A stretch of DNA of 64,000 nt from Streptomyces sp. NBC_01669 (GCF_026339735.1 NZ_JAPEQG010000001.1:3472001-3536000); one strand, 5' to 3'; positions 38,139 through 47,908 are shown, numbered from the stretch's first letter. The notes: a model not told the origin generated them from the sequence alone. A program made the numbers and translations.

Positions 38139-38891
38139 TCACCTGACAGGAAGGTGATAGGCGATCCGGTAGCGGTCGGCGGGCACCACCACGTCCGCCG
38201 TCTCGACCGCCCGCCCCGATGCGTAGTACGTGCGCCCGATCACCATCACCACATGACCCGGCACACCGCCGAGCGCCAGGAGTTCCTCCGCCAGCCCCGG
38301 GCGCGCGCCGACCTGCTCGACCACGTTGTCCACGACGACGTCGATCGCGGCCATCCGCTCGACCACCCCGCAGCCGCCCAACGGGCCCTCCTCCGGCAGC
38401 ATCACCGGCGTGCGCCCCGTGACGGCGAGGGGCTCCCAGGAAGTGGAGAGCATCATCGGCTCCCCCGCTTCCCGGAAGATGTATCTCGTACGCATCACCC
38501 GGTCACCCGTCTCGATGCCGAGCCGCTCGGCGATCTCCGGGCTCGCCCCTTCCTGCTCGCTGCGGGACTCCCACGTCCCCCGCACCCCCTCCGCCGTCTG
38601 CTCCTGGCGGAACGGGCTGGCACCGGCGCCCGGACGGTATCCGGAACGGGCGATGCGACGCGGGACCGGGCGCTCGCGCACATACGTACCGGAACCGGAG
38701 CGCCCCTCGACCAGCCCTTCGGCCATCAGCACCTTGCGTGCCTCCAGCGCGACCGTGTCGGAGACTCCGTACTCCTCGCGGATACGGGCCTGCGACGGCA
38801 GGCGCGTATGCGGCGGCAGCGAACCATTGGCGATCTTCTCTCTCAGATCGCTCGCAACGCGCAGATAGGCGGGCTGCTCACCGAAAGTCAC
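38139..38891 (-). CDS. GntR/HutC-family regulator with UTRA domain
   Basis: A 250-aa regulator. The winged helix-turn-helix is at the N-terminus (YLRVASDLREKIANGSLPPH ... REEYGVSDTVALEARKVLMA), and a UTRA ligand domain follows (GDRVMRTRYIFREAGEPMML to VMVIGRTYYASGRAVETADV). The start is GTG 38891 with GGGAG at 6-7 nt; the far longer frame is the antisense shadow of the chitinase. It is not DasR itself: the N-terminus and helix-turn-helix differ from what I recall of DasR. The target is unknown; it diverges from the chitinase gene. Confidence 0.88.
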   Translation of the reverse strand: MTFGEQPAYLRVASDLREKIANGSLPPHTRLPSQARIREEYGVSDTVALEARKVLMAEGLVEGRSGSGTYVRERPVPRRIARSGYRPGAGASPFRQEQTAEGVRGTWESRSEQEGASPEIAERLGIETGDRVMRTRYIFREAGEPMMLSTSWEPLAVTGRTPVMLPEEGPLGGCGVVERMAAIDVVVDNVVEQVGARPGLAEELLALGGVPGHVVMVIGRTYYASGRAVETADVVVPADRYRIAYHLPVR

Positions 38892-39048
38892 AGGCCACTC
38901 CCAACAGGTTGACAGTCTGCAACAGCCTGGCAACCGTCGGTTGTGGACCGCAAGCACAGGCCAAAGTTTCACCCGAAGTGGTGACTTGGCGCAGGCGCAT
39001 ATCCGACCCCCCGGCCGCCCCCGATCATCCGCGATCGGCCCCCACCCC

Positions 39049-39077
39049 TTGACCCCATTTGGTCCAGACCAATAACT
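39049..39077 (+). promoter_or_regulatory. Chitinase promoter with DasR (dre) site
   Basis: TTGACC (39049-39054) and ATAACT (39072-39077) are separated by exactly 17 nt. The spacer contains TTGGTCCAGACCAA (39059-39072), a close match to the DasR operator core TGGTCTAGACCA. Bound repressor would cover the promoter, so induction by N-acetylglucosamine-derived signals is expected. Confidence 0.8.
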
Positions 39078-39146
39078 TCCTCTGCACACGGCACGACTCA
39101 CAGCACGGCTCTCGTACTTCTCGGCACACGCACAGGAACGGGCCTC

Positions 39147-40538
39147 ATGCGTCGAAGAACCCTGTCCGGACTCGCCCTTGCCGCCTCCGCCATCTCGCTG
39201 GCGGCCGGCATCGCCCCCGCCTCCGCCACCGCAGATCGCGCCACCAGCGGCGCCGGAAGCGACGGTCGCCGCGCCGCCGCGTCCGCCCCCGCCTACAAGC
39301 GCGTCGGCTACTTCACCCAATGGGGCGTCTACGGGCGCGACTTCCAGGTCAAGGACCTGGACACGAGCGGCGCCGCCGCCAAACTCACCCACATCAACTA
39401 CGCCTTCGGCAACGCGAGCGCCGACGGCACGTGCCTGGCCGGCAATGTGCCCGGTGAGGCGGACGCCTGGGCGGACTACGTCCGTCCGCTCGACGCCGCC
39501 GGATCGGTGGACGGCGTCGCGGACACCGACACCCAGCCTCTCGCGGGCAACTTCAACCAGCTGCGCGAGCTCAAGGCCAAGCACCCCGGTCTGAAGGTGA
39601 TGATCTCGCTGGGTGGCTGGAGCTGGTCCACCCACTTCTCGGACGCGGCCCGCACCGCCGCCTCCCGCAAGGCGTTCGTCTCCTCCTGCATCGACCTGTA
39701 CATCAAGGGCAATCTGCCGGTGGACGGGGCGCGCGGCGGCGAGGGAGCCGCAGCCGGGCTCTTCGACGGCGTGGACATCGACTGGGAGTGGCCCGGCTCC
39801 GCCGGCGACACGGACACAGTCCACCGCCCCGAGGACAAGCAGAACTTCACCGCCCTGGTGCACGAGTTCCGTACCCAGCTCGACGCGTACGCGAAGAGCA
39901 GCGCGAAGGCGCGGAAGGGGAAGGGCCACGGCGCGAGGCCGAAGCACTACGACCTCTCCGCGTTCGTCCCCACCGCCCCCGACAAGATCGACGCGGGCTT
40001 CGACGTGCGCCGCATCATGCGGGACTTCGACTTCGTGAACCTCCAGGGTTACGACTTCCATGTCTCCGGCGAGAAGACCACCGCACAGCAGTCCGCGCTG
40101 TACGCGAAGGGCGACTTCAGCGTCGACCAGACCGTCGGCGACTGGATCGAGCGCGGCGCCCCTGCCCGCAAGCTGGTGATGGGCATGCCGTTCTACGGTC
40201 AGGGCTGGACCGGTGTGACGGGCGGCGGCGACGGTCTCGGCCGGCCGGCCGCGGCCCCCGCACCCGCCACCTGGGCGGCGGGCTACGAGGACTACAAGGC
40301 CCTCAAGAAGCTGGCCGACTCCGGTACGTACAAGATCCACCGGGACGTGAGGAACGGGCACGCCTGGCTGTTCGACGGCACGACCCTGTGGACGTACGAC
40401 GACCCGCAGGTGCTGCGCACCAAGACCTCGTACATCCGCAGCCACGGCCTCGGCGGTGCGATGTTCTGGTCTCTGGACGGGGACACGGACGACGGCGAGC
40501 TGATGACCGCCGTCGACCAGGGCCTGGGCCGGCGTTAG
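39147..40538 (+). CDS. Secreted GH18 chitinase
   Basis: A 463-aa extracellular endochitinase. A Sec-type signal (RRTLSGLALAASAISLAAG, cleavage near APASA) is followed by a disordered Ala/Gly/Ser stretch and a GH18 barrel: YFTQWGVYGR, SLGGWSWS and the catalytic DGVDIDWE at residues 207-214 (Glu214 as acid), with YDFHVSGE and the later MPFYGQGW. No carbohydrate-binding module is present. It has its own DasR-type promoter and a shared terminator with the protease gene. Confidence 0.95.
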   Translation: MRRRTLSGLALAASAISLAAGIAPASATADRATSGAGSDGRRAAASAPAYKRVGYFTQWGVYGRDFQVKDLDTSGAAAKLTHINYAFGNASADGTCLAGNVPGEADAWADYVRPLDAAGSVDGVADTDTQPLAGNFNQLRELKAKHPGLKVMISLGGWSWSTHFSDAARTAASRKAFVSSCIDLYIKGNLPVDGARGGEGAAAGLFDGVDIDWEWPGSAGDTDTVHRPEDKQNFTALVHEFRTQLDAYAKSSAKARKGKGHGARPKHYDLSAFVPTAPDKIDAGFDVRRIMRDFDFVNLQGYDFHVSGEKTTAQQSALYAKGDFSVDQTVGDWIERGAPARKLVMGMPFYGQGWTGVTGGGDGLGRPAAAPAPATWAAGYEDYKALKKLADSGTYKIHRDVRNGHAWLFDGTTLWTYDDPQVLRTKTSYIRSHGLGGAMFWSLDGDTDDGELMTAVDQGLGRR

Positions 40539-40545
40539 CAGGCGA

Positions 40546-40577
40546 GAGGGTGTGGGGGCAGCCGCCCCCACACCCTC
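40546..40577. terminator. Bidirectional terminator between chitinase and subtilase genes
   Basis: A 14-bp perfect stem (40546-40559 with 40564-40577) and 4-nt loop between two converging genes. Confidence 0.9.
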
Positions 40578-40607
40578 GGCCCGTTCACGGACCCGTCGTC
40601 GCAGAGG

Positions 40608-42191
40608 TCAGAACTGCAGGGCCCAGGAGTTGATCTTCCCGGTGTCGGCCGCGGCATTGTCGCTGACCCGCAGCTTCCAGGTCCCGTTGGCCACCTCCGA
40701 CGAGGCGTTCACCGTGTAGGTGGTGATCACGTTGTCGGTACTGCCGCCCGTTCCGTACGCCTTCAGGTTGTAGACCGACCCGTCGGGCGCGACCAGGTCG
40801 ATCTTCAGGTCGCCGATGTACGTGTGCGTGATGTTGACGGGCACGCTCAGCGCCGCGGGTGCGTTGCCGGTGACACCGGTGACGGTGATCGGCGACTCGA
40901 CCGTGGAGTTGTCGCTGATGGTGTAACTCGTCGTGTTCTCGAACTTCGGGCCCGGCGGCGTCGTGGTGCCGCTGCCGACGTTCAGCAGCCGGTTCGGCGA
41001 ACCCGTACCCGGGCTGGTCACCACTCCGGTGCTGGCCGCGGCGACCAGCCCGGCGGAGACCTGCGCTGGAGTGTCGCCCGGGTGGTCGGCCAGATAGAGG
41101 GCCGCGGCGCCGGCGACGTGCGGGGTCGCCATCGACGTACCGGAGATGGTGTTGGTGGCGCTGTCGCTGGTGTTCCAGGAGGAGGTGATCGACGAGCCCG
41201 GGGCGAAGATGTCCAGCACGCTGCCGTAGTTGGAGAAGCTGGAGCGGGCGTCGGTGCTGGTCGTGGAGCCGACAGTGATGGCCTCGGTGACGCGTGCCGG
41301 GGACTTGGTGGAGGCGTTGGTCGACTCGTTGCCCGCGGCCACGGCGTAGGTGATGCCGGACGCGATGGAGTTGCGCACGGCGGCGTCGAGCACGGAGTCC
41401 GCCCCTCCGCCCAGGCTCATATTGGCGACGGCGGGCTTGACGGCGTGCGCCGTCACCCAGTCGATGCCCGCGACGACCTGTGCGGTCGTGCCGGAGCCGC
41501 TGTTGTCGAGGACCCGCACGGCGACGATCTTCGCCTTCTTGGCGACGCCGTACGCGGAACCTGCGACGGTGCCCGCCACATGCGTGCCGTGGCCGTAGCC
41601 GTCCTGCGCGGTGTTGTCGTTGTCGATGGCGTCGTAGCCGTACGAGGCACGGCCGCCGAAGTCGCTGTGCGTGATCCGGACCCCGGTGTCGATGATGTAC
41701 GCCGTGACACCCTCGCCCGCCTTGTCGGGATAGGTGTAACTCTGGTTCAGCGGGAGGGTCTTCTGGTCGATCCGGTCCAGTCCCCACGAGGGCGGTGAAG
41801 GCTGGGTGCCGGAGACCGTGAAGGTCCGGTTCTGCACGACGGACTCGACGGCCGGGTCCGCGGCGAACTTCTTCGCCTGCGCCTCGGAGAGCTCGACCGC
41901 GTAGCCGTTGAGGGCGGCGTGGTAGGTCTTCTTGATCGTGGCGCCGTACTCCTTGGCGAGCGCCTTGCCCTGCGTGGAGCCTGCGTCGGCCGCCGCCTCG
42001 TCGAGCGTGACGATGTAACTGCCGCTGATGACGCCCGGCGCGCCCGCGTTCTCGATCCGGCCTTCCGCCGCGGTCCCGGCCGCGGTGGCGGGGAACGCCG
42101 CCGCGGTGGAGAGCGCGAGGGCGGCGCCTGCTATGACGCTCGCCGCAGCGAGTCTTCGACGCGCGTGGGGGGTGTGACGCATCACTGACAT
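40608..42191 (-). CDS. Secreted subtilisin-like protease with P/proprotein domain
   Basis: A 527-aa S8 serine protease. Order: a signal peptide (to about residue 38, ATAAG), an I9 prodomain ([14 protein letters not shown] ... [10 protein letters not shown]), and a catalytic domain with Asp168 (IIDTGV), His201 (GHGTHVAGT) and Ser353 (GTSMATPH). A C-terminal P-domain of about 115 residues follows ([10 protein letters not shown] to SWALQF), which typically stabilises or targets the enzyme. The ATG at 42191 has GGAGG 9 nt upstream; the frame is open further but lacks a signal there. Confidence 0.95.
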   Translation of the reverse strand: MSVMRHTPHARRRLAAASVIAGAALALSTAAAFPATAAGTAAEGRIENAGAPGVISGSYIVTLDEAAADAGSTQGKALAKEYGATIKKTYHAALNGYAVELSEAQAKKFAADPAVESVVQNRTFTVSGTQPSPPSWGLDRIDQKTLPLNQSYTYPDKAGEGVTAYIIDTGVRITHSDFGGRASYGYDAIDNDNTAQDGYGHGTHVAGTVAGSAYGVAKKAKIVAVRVLDNSGSGTTAQVVAGIDWVTAHAVKPAVANMSLGGGADSVLDAAVRNSIASGITYAVAAGNESTNASTKSPARVTEAITVGSTTSTDARSSFSNYGSVLDIFAPGSSITSSWNTSDSATNTISGTSMATPHVAGAAALYLADHPGDTPAQVSAGLVAAASTGVVTSPGTGSPNRLLNVGSGTTTPPGPKFENTTSYTISDNSTVESPITVTGVTGNAPAALSVPVNITHTYIGDLKIDLVAPDGSVYNLKAYGTGGSTDNVITTYTVNASSEVANGTWKLRVSDNAAADTGKINSWALQF

Positions 42192-42417
42192 GTGAGGGAT
42201 CCTCCTCAATTGCGGTGCGTTGGTGTGGCGTTGTGGGCCGCTTGGGAACGGACCCAGTTGCCTGGCATGAGCATGACAACCACAACGCCGGTTTCTGCGC
42301 TGCCCGTTCCCTGCTGTCAGCGAAAGATTGACCGATCCATAGGAATCCCACAAGACGGCCTTGAGGAACGCCATACCTTTGCCATTCACCCGCCACATGG
42401 CTGACATGCTGGCGGAC

Positions 42418-43518
42418 ATGGCCACCTATCTCTGCCCGCAGGACGGCACCCGCGCCGACACCACATCCCTGACCTGGTGCTGTCCGGCCTGCCGCGGCCC
42501 CTGGGACCTCGACTTCCAGCCGGATGCGCCCCTCTCCGTCAACGCGCTTGCCGGACGCGTCAATTCACTGTGGCGTTACGAAGAGGTGCTGCCCCTCTCC
42601 TCGCCCACCACCAGCCTCGGCGAGGGCCGCACGCCGCTCGTGCCGCTCACCGGCACGGTCTCCGCCAAGCTCGACTTCCTGATGCCGACCCTCTCCTTCA
42701 AGGACCGCGGCGCCGTGATGCTCGCCGAGCTGGCCCGCCGTCTCTCCCCCGGTCGCGTCGTCGCGGACAGCAGTGGCAACGCGGGAACGGCCGTCGCCGC
42801 GTACTGCGCGCGGGCCGGACTGCCGTGCACGGTGTACGTCCCCGAGAGCACATCCCCGAAGAAGACCGAACAGATCCGGGCCCACGGCGCCCGCCTGGAG
42901 ATCGTCTCCGGCGACCGCGAGGCCACCGCGCTGGCCGCGCGGGCCGCCGCCGACTCCCCCGGCACCTTCTACGCCTCGCACGTCTTCAACCCGTACTTCC
43001 TGCACGGCACGAAGACGTACGTGTACGAGATGTGGGAAGACCTCGGCGGCAGACTCCCCGACGCCATCGCCGTGCCGGTCGGCAACGGCACGCTGCTGCT
43101 CGGCGCGGCGCTGGCCACCGCGGAACTCCTCGCCCAGGGCCTGATCGACTCGCGTCCCGCCCTGATCGCCGTGCAGGCCGAGGCCGTGTCGCCGCTGGCC
43201 ACCGCGTTCCACCACGGCGCGGACGGCCTGCCCGACCCTCCCGGCCGGGCCGCCCCCGCCCCCACGCTCGCCGAGGGCATCGCCATCCCCCGCCCGCCGC
43301 GCGCCCGACAGATCCTTGCGGCGGTACGGGAGTCGGGTGGCACCTTCCTCACAGTGACGGAAGATCAGATCCGTGCCGCGCAGAGGGACCTGGCGGCCCG
43401 CGGTTTCTACGTCGAGACGACCGGGGTCGCCTGCTGGGCGGCGGTCGGCGACTGGACGGACCGCAGTGTCGTCGTCCCCCTGTGCGGGGCTGGACTCAAG
43501 ACGGGCCTGGCTCCCTGA
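42418..43518 (+). CDS. Threonine synthase-like PLP enzyme
   Basis: A 366-aa fold-type II PLP enzyme. The cofactor Lys95 is in LSFKDRGA and the phosphate-binding loop is in SSGNAG. Four Cys near the N-terminus (CPQDG, CCPAC) look like a zinc ribbon. It resembles threonine synthase (homoserine phosphate to threonine) but is short and solitary, so another beta-replacing or eliminating reaction is possible. The start MATYLCPQDG is chosen over Met/Leu codons just upstream because the ribbon begins here; ribosome sites are weak for all. Confidence 0.8.
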   Translation: MATYLCPQDGTRADTTSLTWCCPACRGPWDLDFQPDAPLSVNALAGRVNSLWRYEEVLPLSSPTTSLGEGRTPLVPLTGTVSAKLDFLMPTLSFKDRGAVMLAELARRLSPGRVVADSSGNAGTAVAAYCARAGLPCTVYVPESTSPKKTEQIRAHGARLEIVSGDREATALAARAAADSPGTFYASHVFNPYFLHGTKTYVYEMWEDLGGRLPDAIAVPVGNGTLLLGAALATAELLAQGLIDSRPALIAVQAEAVSPLATAFHHGADGLPDPPGRAAPAPTLAEGIAIPRPPRARQILAAVRESGGTFLTVTEDQIRAAQRDLAARGFYVETTGVACWAAVGDWTDRSVVVPLCGAGLKTGLAP

Positions 43519-43527
43519 TCAGGGAGC
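43510..43527. terminator. Palindrome between converging genes
   Basis: An 18-nt perfect palindrome spans the stop of the PLP-enzyme gene and lies 28 nt from the end of the cupin gene. It may act as a short terminator for both. Confidence 0.45.
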
Positions 43528-43554
43528 TGCCGAAGGCAAGGGAGCGAGCCGGGG

Positions 43555-44037
43555 TCAGTCCGTCCAGTACGTGTCGTGCTTGATGAAGAACTCGGTCCGC
43601 TCCTCCTCCGACCACTGCGCGGCCTCCGCCACCTTCTCGAAGTACTCCTCGCGCGGCGCACCCGGTGTGAACAGCAGCAGCATCGACGCCGGTGCCTCGG
43701 AATCGTTCCGGAAGGCGTGCAGTCCGCCCTGTGGTACGTAGACGAAGTCGCCCTGCGTCGCGTCGACCCACTGCGCGCCGTCGTAGATCCGCACCGTCCC
43801 GTCGAGGATGAAGAACGACTCCGAGATGGACCGGTGGAAGTGTGTGGCAGGGCCGCCGGCTCTGGGCGCCATGTCCATCCGGTAGAGCCCGAATTCGCCG
43901 TGCGTCGTCTCCGTGGTCGCCAGGTAGTGGGTACTCCCGCCGCTGCGGGTCAGCAGATTCGCCGCCGTGCTCGCCGGCCGGTACGTGGCGCTGATCTCGC
44001 CCTTGCCGTCCGTGTACGTCGGTTCCGGGTACGACAT
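43555..44037 (-). CDS. Cupin-domain protein
   Basis: A 160-aa single-domain cupin. The metal-binding first motif is partly visible (GGPATHFHRSISESFFILDG) and the second as GDFVYVPQGGLHAFRN. GGAGGAG precedes the ATG. Such proteins range from dioxygenases to sugar-binding or polyketide-modifying enzymes. No neighbour narrows the role; 44038-44207 upstream holds nothing I can identify. Confidence 0.85.
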   Translation of the reverse strand: MSYPEPTYTDGKGEISATYRPASTAANLLTRSGGSTHYLATTETTHGEFGLYRMDMAPRAGGPATHFHRSISESFFILDGTVRIYDGAQWVDATQGDFVYVPQGGLHAFRNDSEAPASMLLLFTPGAPREEYFEKVAEAAQWSEEERTEFFIKHDTYWTD

Positions 44038-44207
44038 GCCGTTCTCCTCCGTCGATCGAAGTGTCAGCCGATCACCCCGCGCGTCGCCCGCCCGCCCGCG
44101 GCGTCGACGTCCTTACGTTCGCACAGTGAGCGTCTCGCGCGTCTCTCTCGCCACGGTCCTCCCCACCTGATCGCGGGCGTGCTGATCGCTGACCCCGGAC
44201 CGGTCCC

Positions 44208-44711
44208 TCAGCCCTGCTGCGGCTGGAAGTACAGGGCACCCTTCTCGATGAGGTGCCCGGCGTAGGCGCGCCCGATGGCCGGCTTCCCGCGGTACAGCCC
44301 CACGTACCCCTGCACCGTGTCGACAACGACCGGACGGGCGAAGCAGGCGAATCTGTTGCGCTGCTTCTCCTCCGCCCAGGCCATCGCGGCCGGGTCGATC
44401 CGGTCGCTGACCAGGAGAGGGAAGCAGGCGACGCCGGTCTGCATGCCGACGGGCAGCCCGCCCTTGTTCTTCTTGGCGTACGCGAGCACCTGCGTGGTGA
44501 ACGTGTCGATGACCGGGACGGTGATCTCGGGCACGGCGGCGGCCACGGTGAACAGATGCAGGTTGGTGGCCGCCCACCGCATCCGGAAGTCGGCCCGCCG
44601 GCCGACGAGAACCGGCACGCCCGCCCAGTCCTCCCAGCGCGGCCCGCAGCCGTCGGCCGCCAGTCGGCCCTCGACCGCGGCCAGGTAGTTCCGTATCGAC
44701 TCTTCGCTCAT
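44208..44711 (-). CDS. Conserved actinobacterial protein of unknown function
   Basis: A 167-aa soluble protein MSEESIRNYLAAVEGRLAAD, with GVPVLVGRRADFRMRWAATN and ACFARPVVVDTVQGYVGLYR as the most patterned parts. I recognise the type as a common Streptomyces protein, but no function I could defend. The start is at the first Met that gives a compact domain; an upstream open extension of 33 codons is Pro-rich and unlikely. Confidence 0.75.
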   Translation of the reverse strand: MSEESIRNYLAAVEGRLAADGCGPRWEDWAGVPVLVGRRADFRMRWAATNLHLFTVAAAVPEITVPVIDTFTTQVLAYAKKNKGGLPVGMQTGVACFPLLVSDRIDPAAMAWAEEKQRNRFACFARPVVVDTVQGYVGLYRGKPAIGRAYAGHLIEKGALYFQPQQG

Positions 44712-44890
44712 GGCGGCGATTGTCCACGGGCCGGGCACGCTCCGGAAGCCCGGGGCGCCCTGTGGGTTCACAGGGTGCGCCGAGGTCGGTTCCGCAGCCT
44801 GCACGGCCACGTGGTCGCCATGGCGTAGCGCCCCATCCCCTGCACCGGCCGCGGGGACGGCGCGGGGCCCGCTCCGTCAGGATGGGCACC

Positions 44891-46897
44891 ATGACGGACT
44901 GCAGGAACAGCCGCGTGGAGCTACTGCAGCGAGCCGGGCTGGACATCGTGGGTGACGGGTGGGCCGAGGACGTGCTTCCGCCGTCGGCCGCCTGGCACCC
45001 CCTCGCGGCGTTCGATGCGGTGCCGACCATCGCTGTACCGCAGGGCCGCCCCGACCTCGTCACCGAACTGAACGCACAGTGGCACCGGCTCGCGGTCGAG
45101 CACGGGGTGATCGGCGGGGACGGCGTGTTCCTCATTCATGCCACCGCCGGAACCGACTGCGACTGCGGACCGAGCCGGTGGACCCGGGTGCGGCTGACGG
45201 AACAGTGGGACCTGGCCGGGGTGTTGGCGGACCGCCCGGGGCACCCGGAGTTCGTCACACTCTCCATGGACGGCAACGCCCTGCTGGGAGCGACCTCCGA
45301 GGAGTACGAGATCTGGCTCATGGCGGTCGCCGACGTGAAGGCACGGCTGGAGGAAAAGGCGGCGGCGGAGGCGCGGGAGACCCCGGAGGAGTACGAGGCC
45401 GCCTGGAAGGCGTTCCTCCGGCAGCCCGGACCGCCCGAGCGACTGCGCACGGCATGGATCGACGGACTGCAGCACAACCGGGCCTCACCCGAGGACGTAC
45501 TCCTGCGGCTGCTCGAAGCCGCCCCGCACATCCTCTGGCGCAAGCTGCCGACAGCGGTCGTCGATGCGGCCGTGGCCCACCCCGAGTGGAAGGTACGGAG
45601 TCGCACAGCGGAGTGCCAACCGGACCTGACACCGGAGCAGTGGACCCGGCTCGTGCTGAACGAACCCAGCCGCGCACGCCGCCACCTCCTCGCCGAACTC
45701 GCCGCGGACAAACACGCCCAACTCACCGGCGCGGGGTACGAACAGCTCGCCACCGCCGCCGAACCGAGCGCCCGCGCAGAGGCCGCCCGCCTCCCCGGTC
45801 TGCCCGTACGGCTGCTCACCGCGCTCGTGGCCGACCCCGATCCCCGCGTGCGGGCCGAGGCCGTCCCGCGCGCCTGGCCTCACCTGGATGCTCGGGCACG
45901 GGACGGCCTGATGGCCGACCACGACAGCAGCGTGCGCACGGCAGCGCTGTTCCGGCACTACGAGGACCGGCCGATGCCCCGGTCGGTCTACGACGCACTG
46001 CCGTACGGCGATCACGCGGCCGAGACGTACTGCCTGGACGACGAACTGGCCGCACAACTCTCCGTGCACGAGGACCCGGCCCGCCGTCGCGCCCTCGCCC
46101 GCAACCCGCACCTGAAGCCGGAACTCGTCGCCGCCCTCGCCGACGACCCGGACGACGAGGTGCGTCTCGCCGTCTCCGTACGTCCTGAGCTCACCGAGAA
46201 ACAGCGGGCGTCCGTCCGCATCGACATCGACCCGCAGGTCATGCGCCGTGAACTTCCCTGGATCGCCGCGCTCCACGACGACCCGGAGGCCATGCGCCGC
46301 TGCGCCGCCTCGTCCCATCTGCTGCTGCGCAGCGGAGCCGCCCGCGCCAGGCACCTGCCGCCGGACGTCGTCGACCTCCTCGCCCGGGACGAGGACCCCG
46401 TCGTACGTCTCTTCCTCGCCGAGTCCTGCGACGACGCACCCGCCGAGCTGCTCCTGGAGGTGTGGCAGTGGTGGTCCGGCAGCTTCTCGTACCCCGACCG
46501 CCCACGCGGCCACCCGAACTTTCCCCGCAGCGACCTCCTCCGGTACGCCGAGAACCCGCACCCGCGCATGCGCCAACTGGCACTGGACGACCCGGAGTCC
46601 ACGGCCGACCTGGTGGAACGCTTCAGCCGGGACACCCATGAGGAGGTACGCCACCGGGCCGCGACCGACCCACGCCTGTCACCCGTCTCCGCGGTACGAC
46701 TCCTCAACGACCCACGGAGATCGGTCCGGCACGCGGCCGCGACCCACCCGCGCCTGCCGGCCCGCACCCTGATCCGGCTGCTGCGGGACACGGCCACGGC
46801 GGATTCCGCGGCCCAGAACCCGGCGCTGCCCGTCGCCGTCATGCACTACATGCTCGACTCGGCCGCGACCGGACCCGCTTCCCCGCACGGACGGTGA
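44891..46897 (+). CDS. Leucine-rich-repeat-variant/HEAT-like repeat protein
   Basis: A 668-aa soluble helical-repeat protein. From about residue 150 onward it repeats units such as LARNPHLKPELVAALADDPD, AVAHPEWKVRSRTAECQPDL and AATDPRLSPVSAVRLLNDP, each with R..A...P.L and D....VR patterns, as in LRV (PF01816) and related HEAT-like proteins. Many units include DPD or DPDxxVR. The first 140 residues look like a separate globular domain. A scaffold or protein-interaction role is inferred. The ATG at 44891 has AGGATG upstream. Confidence 0.8.
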   Translation: MTDCRNSRVELLQRAGLDIVGDGWAEDVLPPSAAWHPLAAFDAVPTIAVPQGRPDLVTELNAQWHRLAVEHGVIGGDGVFLIHATAGTDCDCGPSRWTRVRLTEQWDLAGVLADRPGHPEFVTLSMDGNALLGATSEEYEIWLMAVADVKARLEEKAAAEARETPEEYEAAWKAFLRQPGPPERLRTAWIDGLQHNRASPEDVLLRLLEAAPHILWRKLPTAVVDAAVAHPEWKVRSRTAECQPDLTPEQWTRLVLNEPSRARRHLLAELAADKHAQLTGAGYEQLATAAEPSARAEAARLPGLPVRLLTALVADPDPRVRAEAVPRAWPHLDARARDGLMADHDSSVRTAALFRHYEDRPMPRSVYDALPYGDHAAETYCLDDELAAQLSVHEDPARRRALARNPHLKPELVAALADDPDDEVRLAVSVRPELTEKQRASVRIDIDPQVMRRELPWIAALHDDPEAMRRCAASSHLLLRSGAARARHLPPDVVDLLARDEDPVVRLFLAESCDDAPAELLLEVWQWWSGSFSYPDRPRGHPNFPRSDLLRYAENPHPRMRQLALDDPESTADLVERFSRDTHEEVRHRAATDPRLSPVSAVRLLNDPRRSVRHAAATHPRLPARTLIRLLRDTATADSAAQNPALPVAVMHYMLDSAATGPASPHGR

Positions 46898-47045
46898 GCC
46901 GGGCCGCCCCACCCGGTTCTGTGGGCCGTCGGTGGCAAAGCGACCCACGCCCGCTTGCGCCTGCCGTCGGGTTCCCGCGCCGCGCTGAACAATCGCCCTG
47001 GTCAAGACGGACGGACGGGTCTCAGCGGAGTGAGGGGAACGACCG

Positions 47046-47780
47046 ATGGACAGAACGGGACATCCGGATCGCAGAGCTCTGCTCGCCGGCGGAATTGTGG
47101 TCGCCACGGTCGCGCTTGCGGGGTGCTCATCGACGAGCGCCGCCCCGTCGGCGACCAGCGCTTCGCCGGAAGCGCGGCCGACCACACCCGCCGGAGCATT
47201 CGCAAGACTGATGGACGGCAATAAGCGCTGGGTGAGCGGAGAACTTCGACATCCCGACCGGGATCCGGACCGGCGCCAGCTCGTGGCCCAGGCGCAGGAA
47301 CCCTTCGGGGCGATCCTCTCGTGCATCGACTCCCGGGTGCCGCCTGAACTCCTCTTCGACACCGGGCTGGGTGACCTTTACGTGATGCGCACCGGCGGGG
47401 AGGCGGTCGGCCCCGTGGTCACGGGTTCCGTGGAGTACGGGCCCATGACGAGTGGCACTCCGCTCATCGTCGTCCTCGGGCATCAGCGTTGCGGCGCCGT
47501 CGGAGCGGCGTACAAGTCCATCCGTGACGGCAAACCGCTGCCAGGAAACCTGGAGGCGATCGCCAGGGCACTGCGGCCGGCGTACGAGCAGGCAGTCCGG
47601 GAGGGGGGTACCGACCCCGTCGAGACCATGGCCCGCGCCCAGGTCACGCTGACCGCGGCCGACCTGCGCTCCAACCGCGACCTCGCCCCACTCGTGGCAA
47701 AAGGCGCGCTTGCCGTGGTCGGCGCCTACTACTCGCTCGATACCGGCAAGGTGGACGTCCTGGCCGGCGCGCCTTCCTGA
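47046..47780 (+). CDS. Lipoprotein beta-class carbonic anhydrase
   Basis: A 244-aa enzyme that interconverts CO2 and bicarbonate. The zinc site and dyad are complete: Cys93, Asp95 and Arg97 (SCIDSR), then His146 and Cys149 (GHQRCGA). Unusually, the N-terminus carries RR followed by a hydrophobic core and the lipobox LAGC (Cys27), so the enzyme is exported, perhaps by Tat, and anchored outside the cell. GAGGGG lies 9 nt before the ATG. A strong terminator follows. Confidence 0.9.
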   Translation: MDRTGHPDRRALLAGGIVVATVALAGCSSTSAAPSATSASPEARPTTPAGAFARLMDGNKRWVSGELRHPDRDPDRRQLVAQAQEPFGAILSCIDSRVPPELLFDTGLGDLYVMRTGGEAVGPVVTGSVEYGPMTSGTPLIVVLGHQRCGAVGAAYKSIRDGKPLPGNLEAIARALRPAYEQAVREGGTDPVETMARAQVTLTAADLRSNRDLAPLVAKGALAVVGAYYSLDTGKVDVLAGAPS

Positions 47781-47820
47781 CCGGCGGACATGAACGTCAG
47801 CACCACGTCAGCACGGAACA

Positions 47821-47858
47821 CGGAAAGGGTCGGGCTCCACAGAGCCCGACCCTTTCCG
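47821..47858. terminator. Terminator at the left island boundary
   Basis: A 17-bp perfect stem (47821-47837 with 47842-47858) and 4-nt loop follow the carbonic anhydrase gene. It also sits 33 nt beyond the FRFNV-stop copy at 47891-47908, where the terminator of ychF would lie if this were the original chromosomal junction. Confidence 0.85.
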
Positions 47859-47890
47859 ACCTGCACATCGGACGTGCGGTGCCGAACCGG

Positions 47891-47908
47891 TCACACGTTG
47901 AACCGGAA
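47891..47908 (-). repeat. Copy 1 of the ychF 3' end (candidate att site)
   Basis: On the minus strand this encodes FRFNV followed by a stop, the exact last five residues of YchF, with no ychF gene around it. It is the left boundary copy of the repeat found again at 53344-53361 and 55983-56000. An ATCCCAGCACGG motif lies just inside at 47958-47969. Confidence 0.7.

Noticed and set aside
38139..38891. GntR protein as DasR itself, because of the dre site before the chitinase
   Set aside because: Its N-terminus and helix-turn-helix differ from what I recall of DasR; DasR is expected to be encoded elsewhere.
38139..40571. An 810-aa minus-strand frame continuous with the GntR gene
   Set aside because: The part beyond 38891 is antisense to the chitinase; the GntR fold starts right at the GTG with a good ribosome site.
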